NCBI RefSeq assembly: GCF_034669705.1 | Contig: NZ_JAXMOR010000005.1 | Span: forward strand, 124,001-188,000 | DNA from: Marinovum sp034669705 | Lineage (GTDB): Bacteria > Pseudomonadota > Alphaproteobacteria > Rhodobacterales > Rhodobacteraceae | Length of the DNA: 64,000 bases | Direction: 5' to 3' | Shown: positions 44,811 through 53,699 of the stretch, one piece after another | How the letters are laid out: the number at the start of each line of letters is the position of its first letter | Position numbering within the stretch: the first letter of the stretch is position 1 | Position numbers and translations under genes: made by a program | Notes under the pieces: generated by a model | What the model saw: only the letters and a program-made list of their open reading frames with translations | What the model was told of the DNA's origin: nothing | Databases searched by the model: none

Positions 44811-46274
44811 CTAGCGGTCGTCGCCGCGATTCTTGCCGAGGTGCTTACGCAGCTTCGAAGGGCCGGGTTTCTTGCGGCCCTTGTAGGGGTTCTTGTCGCC
44901 CTGCCCGCGCAGCGTCAGCCGGATCGGCGTGCCGGGCATGTCAAAGCCCTCGCGCAGCCCGTTGACAAGGTAGCGGGTGTAGCTCTCTGGCATCTTGTCG
45001 GGGTGCGAGCACATCACCACGAAGCCCGGCGGCCGCGTCTTGGCCTGGGTCATGTATTTCAGCTTGATCCGGCGGCCCTGCGGCGCCGGCGGCGGGTGCG
45101 CCGAGATCATCCCCTCGAGCCAGCGGTTCAGCTGGGCGGTGGTGATCCGGCGGTTCCACGTATCATGCGCGCGGCTGATGGCGTCATGCAGCCGGTCGAG
45201 CCCCTTGCCGGTCTTGGCCGAGACGGTGATCAGCGGCGCGCCCTTGAGCTGCGGCAGCAGCCGGGTGAAGGCCTCTTTCAAATCGCGCAGCTTCTGCTGC
45301 TTTTCCGGCTCAACGTCCCACTTGTTGACCGCCACCACCACGGCGCGGCCCTCGCGCTCGGCCAGGTCGGCGATCCGCAGGTCCTGCTGTTCGAAGGGGA
45401 TGGCTGCGTCGAGCAGGACCACCACCACCTCGGCGAACTTGACCGCGCGCAGCCCGTCAGAGACCGAGAGCTTCTCGAGCTTTTCCTGCACCCGCGCCTT
45501 CTTGCGCATGCCGGCGGTGTCGAAGATCCGGCAAGGCGTGCCGTTCCAGTCGATCTGCAGCGAGATCGCGTCACGGGTGATGCCGGCCTCCGGGCCGGTC
45601 AGCAGGCGGTCCTCGCCGAGGATCTGGTTGATCAGCGTCGACTTGCCGGCATTGGGCCGGCCGACCACGGCGATCTGCAGCGGTTTCGACTTGGTCGGCG
45701 CATGGTCGGGCAAGACCTCGGCGTCGGGGTCGACCACCACGTCGGTCTCGGGCGTGTCCTCTGGCGCGGTCAGCGCAAGCTCGTCAGAGATCGGCAGCAG
45801 CGCGGTGTAGAGGTCGTTGAGCCCCTCGCCGTGCTCGGCCGAAAGCCGGATCGGCTCGCCCAGCCCGAGGTTCCAGGCCTCGATGACACCGCCATCGGCG
45901 GCCGAGCCCTCGCCCTTGTTGGCGGCAACCAGGATGTGCTTGGCGCGCTTGCGCAGGATCTCGGCAAACATCTCGTCGACCGGGGTCAGACCGGCGCGGG
46001 CGTCGATCATGAACAGGCAGATGTCGGCCATGTCGACCGCGCGTTCGGTCAGCCGCCGCATCCGGCCCTCAAGGCTGTCGTCGGTGGCATCCTCGAGACC
46101 GGCGGTGTCGATCACGGTAAAGCGCAGGTCGGCCAGCCGCGCCTCGCCTTCGCGCAGGTCACGGGTGACGCCGGGCTGGTCATCGACAAGCGCAAGGCGC
46201 TTGCCCACGAGGCGGTTGAACAGCGTGGATTTGCCCACATTGGGGCGACCCACGATGGCGAGGCTGAAAGACAT
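44811..46274 (-). CDS. der: Ribosome-assembly GTPase Der (EngA)
   Basis: 487 aa with two tandem GTPase domains: GRPNVGKST at 9-17 and GRPNAGKST near 208-216, each followed by DTAG (VIDTAGLED, IFDTAGMRK) and NKxD-type motifs. A C-terminal KH-like domain ends in a basic tail. It is needed for 50S subunit maturation. Last gene of the conserved yfgM-bamB-der cluster. Confidence 0.97.
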   Translation of the reverse strand: MSFSLAIVGRPNVGKSTLFNRLVGKRLALVDDQPGVTRDLREGEARLADLRFTVIDTAGLEDATDDSLEGRMRRLTERAVDMADICLFMIDARAGLTPVDEMFAEILRKRAKHILVAANKGEGSAADGGVIEAWNLGLGEPIRLSAEHGEGLNDLYTALLPISDELALTAPEDTPETDVVVDPDAEVLPDHAPTKSKPLQIAVVGRPNAGKSTLINQILGEDRLLTGPEAGITRDAISLQIDWNGTPCRIFDTAGMRKKARVQEKLEKLSVSDGLRAVKFAEVVVVLLDAAIPFEQQDLRIADLAEREGRAVVVAVNKWDVEPEKQQKLRDLKEAFTRLLPQLKGAPLITVSAKTGKGLDRLHDAISRAHDTWNRRITTAQLNRWLEGMISAHPPPAPQGRRIKLKYMTQAKTRPPGFVVMCSHPDKMPESYTRYLVNGLREGFDMPGTPIRLTLRGQGDKNPYKGRKKPGPSKLRKHLGKNRGDDR

Positions 46275-46316
46275 CTGACTACACGGCTCCGGAAGGCATC
46301 AAACGCCTCCGATACA

Positions 46317-47651
46317 TCAGCCGCCCAAGGCCTGCAACTGGCCGTTTTTGGTGACGATGTACATCACGCCGTTCGCGACCACCGGATTTGCCGTCGCGCC
46401 GCCCGGGATCGGGGCGGTATCGATCAGCTGACCGCTGGCCGGATCGAACGCCCTGAGGGTGCCGTCGCCGCCCGCCACATAAAGCCGGCCGCCGGCGAGG
46501 ATCGGGCCGTAGTTGCCGTAGATCCGGTCGCGCCGGCGGGGCCGCTGGCTGGTATAGCCCGGCAGCTCGACCGACCAGACCGCGCCGCCATCCGAGACAT
46601 TGACGCGCTTGAGCTCGTTGCGGTCAGAGATGAAGAACACCGCTCCGCCGGCCACCCAGACCGGCTGCAGCGCGGCGTCGCGCACGGTCCACTTGCGGGA
46701 GCCGGAGCCGGCGTTGAGCGCCACCAGACGGCCGGTGTGGTTGGCGACATAGACGGTGTTGTCCACCACCACCGGATCGCCGGTGATGTCGTCGACGCGG
46801 TTGATGGCAAAGCCGCCGCGGTTGCCCGCGAGAGTGGCGTTCCACATCTGCAGGCCGCCCTTCTTGAAGGCGCCCTGCACGTCGCCAGAGCCATAACCGA
46901 AGATCACGAACTGGTCGGTGATCGCCGGTGCCGGGCCGCCGTGCACGTTGTTGACGTCGTCGAGCCCGTCGATCTGCCAGCGGATGCGGCCGCTGTCGGC
47001 CTCGAGCGCCCAGGCGGTCCGGTCGCCGGCCACCAGATAGACGATCTCGCCGTCATAGCTCGGCGCGGCGGTCCCCGTGGCTTGCAGCTTCTGGCTCCAG
47101 ATCTCGGCGCCCGTCGCGGGGTCGAGTGCGGTCACCGTGCCGTAGCCGGAGGTGACATAGAGTCGCCCGCCGCCCATGGCCAACCCACCGCCAGAGCCCT
47201 GCCCGGCCCCATCGCGCGCATGCGCGAGGTTGCGCTGCCACAGGGTCTGACCGGCGGTCGAGGTGGCACTGACCAGCGCTTCGCTGTCGAGGGTAAAGAT
47301 GCGGCCGTCGGCCACCACCGGGTCGGCGGTGATCCGCAGCTTGCGGCTGTCGCCCTGACCGATCGGCGCGGTCCAGAGCGTGCGCAGCGCGCTGCCCAGG
47401 GCCGGATGGTCGGTGCGGGTGGCGGGCGTGCCATGGCCCTGCAGCCAGTCGACATTGCGCCGCACCGCCGGCAGCGCCAGCGCATCCGCCACGGCGGTCT
47501 CGGGCGCCAATGCGGCCTCGTCGGCGCGGATCGCCTCGCGTTTGCCGGGCAGGATCACCTCGTTCTGCGAACAGGCCGCCACGATGCAAAGCGCCGCCGC
47601 GCCCAAGACTGTCCTGTTCCTTGCCGTTGTCACCACACCCGTCCCCGTCAT
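46317..47651 (-). CDS. bamB: BamB-like outer-membrane assembly lipoprotein (PQQ-type beta-propeller)
   Basis: 444 aa from the ATG at 47651. The lipobox AALCIVAAC at the N-terminus predicts lipidation and outer-membrane anchoring. Repeated blades follow (VVADGRIFTLDSEALVSATS, GRLYVTSGYGTVTALDPATG, TVYVANHTGRLVALNAGSG). It corresponds to BamB, the propeller subunit that assists BamA in inserting beta-barrel proteins. Gene order yfgM-bamB-der supports this over a dehydrogenase. Confidence 0.92.
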   Translation of the reverse strand: MTGTGVVTTARNRTVLGAAALCIVAACSQNEVILPGKREAIRADEAALAPETAVADALALPAVRRNVDWLQGHGTPATRTDHPALGSALRTLWTAPIGQGDSRKLRITADPVVADGRIFTLDSEALVSATSTAGQTLWQRNLAHARDGAGQGSGGGLAMGGGRLYVTSGYGTVTALDPATGAEIWSQKLQATGTAAPSYDGEIVYLVAGDRTAWALEADSGRIRWQIDGLDDVNNVHGGPAPAITDQFVIFGYGSGDVQGAFKKGGLQMWNATLAGNRGGFAINRVDDITGDPVVVDNTVYVANHTGRLVALNAGSGSRKWTVRDAALQPVWVAGGAVFFISDRNELKRVNVSDGGAVWSVELPGYTSQRPRRRDRIYGNYGPILAGGRLYVAGGDGTLRAFDPASGQLIDTAPIPGGATANPVVANGVMYIVTKNGQLQALGG

Positions 47652-47697
47652 TCTTTTCCGGCCATCACATGCGGCCAAACCATTGACCCGACACGCT

Positions 47698-48354
47698 TCA
47701 GGCGGCGTCAAGCTCTCCGCCCAAGGCGACAATCACCTGAGACACCCGCTGGCGCAAGCCCGCGGTGACCTCGGCATCTTCGAGGATCGCCTGAAACTTC
47801 TCGATTGCGGCTTCGCTGTCACCGGTTTCCACGTCGATCAGCGCGATCTGCTCTTCGGCCAGCAGGCGCAGCGGGCTGCCGGCGCGGGCCAGCGCCTCGA
47901 AACCGGTGCGGCGCGCATCGGCCTCGAGCGTGTCCGATTGCAGCAGCAGCATGCGGAAGCCGGCGATGTCGCGGTAGATCTGCGGCACCTCGCCATTGGC
48001 GGCAATCGCGCCGAGGGTTTCGGCGGCCTCGGCCTCCTGATCGGCGCTGGATTGCTCGGCGGCGGTCAGCAGGCCCAAGAGCGCCACGCCGCCGGCCGAT
48101 CCGGCCTCGACCGCGCCAAGCGCCGTGATCCGCGCCTCGGGGTCCTCGCTCTCGAGCGCCGCCAGCATCGAATCGCCAAGCGCCTCGGCTTCGGCCCGGT
48201 CCTGGGCGCGGGAATACTCGCGCCAGGCCGCGCCGCCGACGATCAGCAGCACCACGAGCACGCCGATCCAGCCGTAGCGCTTGAGCAGCAGGAAAAGCCG
48301 GTCCCGGCGGACCTCTTCGGTCACTTCTTCGATGAAACTGTCGGTCTGGCTCAC
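47698..48354 (-). CDS. YfgM-like tetratricopeptide membrane protein
   Basis: 218 aa from a GTG start at 48354 (AGAGG 7 bases upstream), giving MSQTDSFIEEVTEEVRRDRL; an earlier GTG at 48375 lacks a good site. One membrane helix (YGWIGVLVVLLIVGGAAW) is followed by helical TPR-like repeats in the periplasm. It matches YfgM, an ancillary Sec translocon protein encoded beside bamB in many proteobacteria. Confidence 0.82.
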   Translation of the reverse strand: MSQTDSFIEEVTEEVRRDRLFLLLKRYGWIGVLVVLLIVGGAAWREYSRAQDRAEAEALGDSMLAALESEDPEARITALGAVEAGSAGGVALLGLLTAAEQSSADQEAEAAETLGAIAANGEVPQIYRDIAGFRMLLLQSDTLEADARRTGFEALARAGSPLRLLAEEQIALIDVETGDSEAAIEKFQAILEDAEVTAGLRQRVSQVIVALGGELDAA

Positions 48355-48507
48355 GTCACTGCCTCTTGTTTTCACGCCGATGTCCCGGGTGTCGGGCGGG
48401 TCCCGCCCCTCTTACCCCGGCCCGCTGCGAGTGCCAAGCCCGCGCCAGCGGTCGCAAAATCAGGCAGCGCTGCGGCTTTATTGCAGCCGGTCAACGAAAA
48501 GTTTAAA

Positions 48508-48525
48508 CTGAACTGGTCTGTTCAG
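48508..48525. promoter_or_regulatory. Inverted repeat, candidate repressor operator for the efflux operon
   Basis: CTGAAC-TGGTCT-GTTCAG, a perfect 6+6 inverted repeat 88-105 bases upstream of the RND adaptor gene. Its size is typical of TetR-type operators that control RND pumps; no tetR gene is next to it in this window. Confidence 0.4.
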
Positions 48526-48612
48526 CGTATTGTCCTTATATCGGCCCCGAGACCCGGCGGCATATTCGCTGTGGCCGGTGTCACGCTGTTTGTTACGCAA
48601 AGAAGGCATCGC

Positions 48613-49935
48613 ATGCGACTGATCCCCCTCCTGACGGCCCTCGCAGTGACCGCCTTTCTCGTGCTTGCCGTGCTGCAGCGTGATGCGCTTTATCAGTTTG
48701 CGCGCGAGAACCACCTGGCGCTGCTGCTGGGCGAGACCGACGACGCTGACGCCGCCGAACCGCCCGCCGCGCCGGAGCCGCAGGAGACCCGTGAGACCCC
48801 GGCGCCTGAGGGCGTGCGGGTGGTGGCGCGGCACTCGCAGGCCGAGGTGGTCGACACCGCGGTGATCCTGCGCGGCCAGACCGAGGCCGCCCGAGAGGTC
48901 AGCGTGATGGCCGAGACCAGCGGCCTCGTGATCTCCGAGCCGCTGCGCAAGGGCGCCTTTGTCGAACCGGGCCAGCTGCTCTGCGAGCTTGATCCCGGCA
49001 CCCGCGGCGCCGCGCTCGACGAGGCGCTGGCGCGGCTGGAAGAGGCCGAGGCACGCGTGCCCGGCATCGAGGCCGGAGTGCCCGAGGCCGAAGCGCGCCT
49101 GCAGGAGGCGCTGGCGCGGCTGGACGAGGCCGAGATCAACGCCCGCGCCGCCAACGCGCTCAAGCGCGACGGATTTTCCACCGAGACCCGGGTCGCAGCA
49201 ACCCAGGCGGCGGTGCGCAGCGCCGAGGCCTCGGTCAGCGCCGCCCGCGCCGGTATCGAGACCGCGAAATCCGGGCTCAAGGGCGCTCAGGCCGCGATCC
49301 GCACCGCCGAGGCCGCGGTCGCCGTGGCCCGCAAGGAGATCGACCGGCTGCAGGTCACCGCCCCCTTCGCCGGCCTGCTGGACTCAGATGCCGCCGAGTT
49401 GGGTACGCTGATGCAGCCCGGCGCGCTCTGCGCCACCATCATCCAGCTCGACCCGATCAAGCTGGTGGCCTATGTGCCGGAAACCGAGGTCGCACGGATC
49501 GCACTCGGTGCCATGGCCGGCGCGCAACTGGCCGAGGGCAGCGACGTGCGCGGCGAGGTCACCTTCCTGTCGCGCTCGGCCGATCCCACCACCCGCACCT
49601 TTCGCGTCGAGATCACCGCCGCCAACCCCGAGTTGAGGATCCGCGACGGCCAGACCGCCGAGATCGCCATCTCGACCGAGGGCGTCGCCGCGCATCTGCT
49701 GCCGGCCTCGGTGCTGACCCTGAACGACGAAGGCGCGCTGGGCATCCGCAGCGTCACCGAAGACAGCACCGTGGCCTTCCTGCCGGTGACCCTGTTGCGC
49801 GACACCCGCGAGGGCGTCTGGCTGGCGGGGTTGCCCGACAGGGTCGACGTGATCACGCTGGGGCAGGAATATGTCGAAAGCGGCGTCAGGGTGATCCCCA
49901 CCTTTCGCGAGGTAACGGCGGAGGTCAGCCAATGA
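48613..49935 (+). CDS. RND efflux periplasmic adaptor subunit
   Basis: 440 aa from the ATG at 48613 (AGAAGG 7 bases upstream). An N-terminal membrane anchor, lipoyl half-motif GLVISEPLRKGAFVEPGQLLCELD, a long Ala/Glu-rich helical hairpin (~130-250), the second lipoyl half, and a beta-barrel domain with DGQTAEIAIST. Classic HlyD/AcrA-type fusion protein bridging pump and outer-membrane channel. It overlaps the permease gene by 4 bases. No outer-membrane channel gene is present here. Confidence 0.95.
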   Translation: MRLIPLLTALAVTAFLVLAVLQRDALYQFARENHLALLLGETDDADAAEPPAAPEPQETRETPAPEGVRVVARHSQAEVVDTAVILRGQTEAAREVSVMAETSGLVISEPLRKGAFVEPGQLLCELDPGTRGAALDEALARLEEAEARVPGIEAGVPEAEARLQEALARLDEAEINARAANALKRDGFSTETRVAATQAAVRSAEASVSAARAGIETAKSGLKGAQAAIRTAEAAVAVARKEIDRLQVTAPFAGLLDSDAAELGTLMQPGALCATIIQLDPIKLVAYVPETEVARIALGAMAGAQLAEGSDVRGEVTFLSRSADPTTRTFRVEITAANPELRIRDGQTAEIAISTEGVAAHLLPASVLTLNDEGALGIRSVTEDSTVAFLPVTLLRDTREGVWLAGLPDRVDVITLGQEYVESGVRVIPTFREVTAEVSQ

Positions 49936-52900
49936 CCGGAATGGTCGACTGGGCCGCCTCTCGCGCCCGCATGGTGATGGCCTTCATCGTCCTGTCGCTG
50001 CTGGCGGGGGGCTTTGCCTATGTCGACCTGCCGAAAGAGGGCGAGCCGGATATCGAGATCCCGGCGCTCTTCGTCTCGGTCCCCTTCCCCGGCATATCCG
50101 CCGCCGATGCCGAGACCCTGCTGGTCAAGCCGATGGAAACTGAGCTGTCGGATCTCGACGGGCTCAAGACGCTCTCGAGCACCGCCTCCGAGGGCTATGC
50201 CGGGGTGGCGCTGGAGTTCGAGTTCGGCTGGGACAAGACCAAGGTCATGGCCGACGTCCGCGACGCGATGAAATCGGCCGAGGCGAGCTTTCCCGTGGGC
50301 GCCGAGCAATATTCGATCAATGAGATCAACTTCTCGGAATTCCCCATCGTCATCGTCAACCTGACCGGCAGCGTGCCCGAGCGCACCATGGCCCGCGTCG
50401 CCAAGGATCTGCAGGACCGGATCGAGGGGCTCGACGCGGTGCTCGAGGCCGGCATCGCCGGCAACCGCGACGAGATGCTCGAGGTGTTGATCGATCCGCT
50501 CAGGCTCGAGGCCTACAATGTCACGGCCGGCGAGTTGATCGGCGTGGTGCAGAACAACAACCAGTTGATCGCCGCCGGCGAGGTCGAGACCGCGCAGGGC
50601 ACCTTTGCGGTCAAGATCCCCTCGTCCTTCGACGAGCCGCAAGACGTCTACAACCTGCCGGTCAAGACCAATGGCGACCGCGTGGTGACGCTGGGCGATC
50701 TGGCGCAGATCCAGCTGACCTTCGAGGACCGGATCGGCACCGCCCGGTTCAATGGCGAAGAGACGGTGGCGCTTCAGGTGGTAAAGCGCAAGGGTTTCAA
50801 TCTGATAGACACCGCAGCTCAGATAAAGCAGGAGGTTGCCGCGGCGCAGGCCGATTGGCCGCCCGAACTGCGTGCGGCGGTGGAAGTGGGCACATCGAAT
50901 GACCAGAGCCGGGTGGTGGCCTCGATGGTCAGCCAGCTTGAGGGCTCGGTGCTGACCGCCATCGCGCTGGTGATGATCGTGGTGCTGGCGGCGCTTGGCA
51001 CCCGGCCCGCGCTGCTGGTGGGATTTGCGATCCCTACATCTTTCCTGCTCTGTTTCGTGCTGCTTGGCGTAATGGGCATTACAATTTCGAACATTGTCAT
51101 GTTCGGCCTGATCCTTGCCGTGGGGATGCTGGTCGACGGCGCCATCGTGGTGGTGGAATACGCCGACAAGCGCATTCGCGACGGTGTCGGCCCGATGCAT
51201 GCCTATGTCGAGGCCGCCAAGCGGATGTTCTGGCCGATCGTCTCGTCCACCGCGACGACGCTCTGCGCCTTCCTGCCGATGCTGTTCTGGCCCGGCATCC
51301 CCGGCGAGTTCATGGGAATGCTGCCGGTCACGCTGATCTTCGTGCTCTCGGCCTCGCTGATCGTGGCGCTGATCTACCTGCCGGTGATGGGCGGCGTCAC
51401 CGGCCGGATGAGCCGCTTCTTCGCCCGCTCTTCGGACTGGCTCGAACGTCACGTCCCCTGGCTGATCCGCGCCGCGCTGGTGCCGGTCTCGCTTCTGGTG
51501 ATCTTCGTCGGCGCGATGCAGGTGCTCAACCCCGCCTACCTGTTTGCCACCCCGCCCGCGGGCGCGCTGCCGTTGCTGGCAGGCGCCGCGATCTTCCTCG
51601 CGGGGGCCTTCATGGCCTCGGTCACGCTTGGTGCGGTCGAATTTCACTGGCAGCGCAAACGCATCCGCGCGGGCCGCCGCCGCACGCCCTTCGGCTGGGT
51701 CATCAAGCTGATCGCCGGCAACCCGATCATGCCGATCGTCACCGCTGCTGCGGTGCTGGGGTTCGTATTCTCGGTCTTCGGCTACTTCGGCGAAAACAAC
51801 AAGGGGGTCGAGTTCTTTGTCGAAAGCGAGCCGGAACAGGCCATCGTCTACGTTCTGGCACGCGGCAACCTTTCGCTCGAGGAGAAGGACTCCATCGTCG
51901 CCCAGGCCGAGGAGATTGTGCTCGCCCACCCCGGCATCGACAACGCCTTTGCCTTTGCCGGCGACGGCGGGCTCAATTCCAACACCGGCGGCGCCGAGCC
52001 GCCGAAAGAGACCATCGGTCAGGTCCAGCTGGAAACCATCCCCTGGGAAGACCGCGCCGACCGCCCTGATCTCGACGGCGACCTCATCCTCGAGGAGCTG
52101 CAGGCCGAGCTCGAGCAGCTTCCCGGTGTGCGCATCGAGATCCTCGCCCAGGCGCGCGGGCCGGCCAGCGCCAAACCGGTGCACCTGCGGCTCAAGGGCG
52201 ACAACTGGACCGACTTGATCGCCGCCACCGAGCGGGCCCGGGCGCAGTTCGAGGCCACCCCGGGGCTCTACTTGATCGAGGATACCCTGCCCCTGCCCGG
52301 CATCGACTGGCAGATCGACGTCGACGTCGAAAAGGCCGGCCGCTTCGGCGCCGATGTGGCCACGGTGGGCGCCATGGTACAGTTGGTGACCCGCGGCATC
52401 CTGCTCGACACCATGCGCGTCGACAGCTCCGACGAAGAGATCGACATCCGCGTCCGGCTGCCGGAGGAGGACCGGGTGCTCTCGACGCTCGACACGCTCA
52501 AGGTGCGCACGGCCGACGGGCTGGTGCCGCTGTCGAACTTCGTCACCCGGCAGCCGGTGGCCAAACTCGCCGAGATCTCGCGCGTCGACCAACAACGCTA
52601 TTTCGACGTCAAGGCCGGGGTGCGGCCGGGGCTGATCACCTTTGTCAGCGGCGAGGGCGACACCAGCGAGATCCGCGCCTATGGCCGCGTGGCCCCGGAG
52701 GGCGCGCCCGCCGCGCTGAGCCTCGGCCCCAGCGGCTACGTGATCGACAGTTTCGCCGAGGGCGAGACGCTCGACACCCTGAAAGCCGCCGATCTGCGCG
52801 CCGTCCCGCTCACCGCCAACGAGCGCATCGCGCTGCTGACCGACTGGCTTGGCACCGCCGAGCTGGGCGCCGGGGTCGAGACCGAATGGACCGGAGACCA

Positions 52901-53645
52901 GGAAGACCAGGAAGAGAGCCAGCAGTTCCTGATGTCGGCCTTTGCCGGCGCGCTGGGGCTGATGTTCATCATCCTGCTGGCGCAGTTCAACAGCTTCTAC
53001 AACGCGGTTCTGGTGCTGCTGGCCGTCGTGCTCTCGACCACCGGCGTGCTGATCGGCATGCTGGTGATGGATCAGACGTTCTCGATCATCATGACCGGCA
53101 CCGGCATCGTCGCGCTGGCCGGCATCGTGGTGAACAACAACATCGTGCTGATCGACACCTACATGGAATACAGCCAGTACATGCCGCGGATCGAGGCGAT
53201 CATCCGCACCGCCGAGGACCGCATCCGCCCGGTGCTTTTGACCACGATCACCACCATGGCCGGCCTCGCGCCGATGATGTTCGGCCTGTCGCTCGATTTC
53301 TGGGCGGGCGGCTATTCGATCGACAGCCCCACCGCGCTGTGGTGGAAGCAGCTGGCCACCGCGGTGGTCTTCGGCCTCGGCATCGCGACGGTGCTGACCC
53401 TGGTCTTCACCCCGGCCATGCTGGCGATGCGGGTCTGGTTCTGGACCTATGTGCTCTGGGTTGCCCGCCTGCTGGCGCGGCTGGGACAGGGCCGCTCGAG
53501 CCGCGCCGCGCGCGACTGGGCGCTGACCCGCAAGGCGCGCCGCATCAAGCACCCCGAAATCCTCTGGGTCGACGAGCCCGGTCCGCCTGCCGCCGCCACG
53601 CGCGACAGCGATCAACCCGAATTGCCGCTGCGCGCCGCCGAATAG
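49932..53645 (+). CDS. RND efflux permease
   Basis: 1237 aa, longer than the usual ~1030. N-terminal membrane helix, PKEGEPDIEIPALFVSVPFPGISAAD, then two large periplasmic loops and two blocks of membrane helices. AVGMLVDGAIVVVEYADKRI carries the aspartates of the proton relay, and SSTATTLCAFLPMLFWPGIPG is the following segment. Resembles the AcrB/MexF-like HAE1 or CusA group; the extra length sits partly in an insertion around 500-620 and a basic cytoplasmic tail. Substrate unknown. Confidence 0.95.
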   Translation: MTGMVDWAASRARMVMAFIVLSLLAGGFAYVDLPKEGEPDIEIPALFVSVPFPGISAADAETLLVKPMETELSDLDGLKTLSSTASEGYAGVALEFEFGWDKTKVMADVRDAMKSAEASFPVGAEQYSINEINFSEFPIVIVNLTGSVPERTMARVAKDLQDRIEGLDAVLEAGIAGNRDEMLEVLIDPLRLEAYNVTAGELIGVVQNNNQLIAAGEVETAQGTFAVKIPSSFDEPQDVYNLPVKTNGDRVVTLGDLAQIQLTFEDRIGTARFNGEETVALQVVKRKGFNLIDTAAQIKQEVAAAQADWPPELRAAVEVGTSNDQSRVVASMVSQLEGSVLTAIALVMIVVLAALGTRPALLVGFAIPTSFLLCFVLLGVMGITISNIVMFGLILAVGMLVDGAIVVVEYADKRIRDGVGPMHAYVEAAKRMFWPIVSSTATTLCAFLPMLFWPGIPGEFMGMLPVTLIFVLSASLIVALIYLPVMGGVTGRMSRFFARSSDWLERHVPWLIRAALVPVSLLVIFVGAMQVLNPAYLFATPPAGALPLLAGAAIFLAGAFMASVTLGAVEFHWQRKRIRAGRRRTPFGWVIKLIAGNPIMPIVTAAAVLGFVFSVFGYFGENNKGVEFFVESEPEQAIVYVLARGNLSLEEKDSIVAQAEEIVLAHPGIDNAFAFAGDGGLNSNTGGAEPPKETIGQVQLETIPWEDRADRPDLDGDLILEELQAELEQLPGVRIEILAQARGPASAKPVHLRLKGDNWTDLIAATERARAQFEATPGLYLIEDTLPLPGIDWQIDVDVEKAGRFGADVATVGAMVQLVTRGILLDTMRVDSSDEEIDIRVRLPEEDRVLSTLDTLKVRTADGLVPLSNFVTRQPVAKLAEISRVDQQRYFDVKAGVRPGLITFVSGEGDTSEIRAYGRVAPEGAPAALSLGPSGYVIDSFAEGETLDTLKAADLRAVPLTANERIALLTDWLGTAELGAGVETEWTGDQEDQEESQQFLMSAFAGALGLMFIILLAQFNSFYNAVLVLLAVVLSTTGVLIGMLVMDQTFSIIMTGTGIVALAGIVVNNNIVLIDTYMEYSQYMPRIEAIIRTAEDRIRPVLLTTITTMAGLAPMMFGLSLDFWAGGYSIDSPTALWWKQLATAVVFGLGIATVLTLVFTPAMLAMRVWFWTYVLWVARLLARLGQGRSSRAARDWALTRKARRIKHPEILWVDEPGPPAAATRDSDQPELPLRAAE

Positions 53646-53699
53646 ACGGCACCGGGCGGCTCTGGCCAAACCGCGGGCCAGAGCCTACACCTGAGCCGA

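Noticed and set aside
44559..47768. 1069-aa plus-strand frame over der and bamB
   Set aside because: Antisense to two conserved genes and free of recognisable motifs.
49470..53669. 1399-aa minus-strand frame antisense to the RND permease
   Set aside because: Shadow of a certain membrane permease; the translation is His/Arg/Gln/Asp rich without any fold signature.
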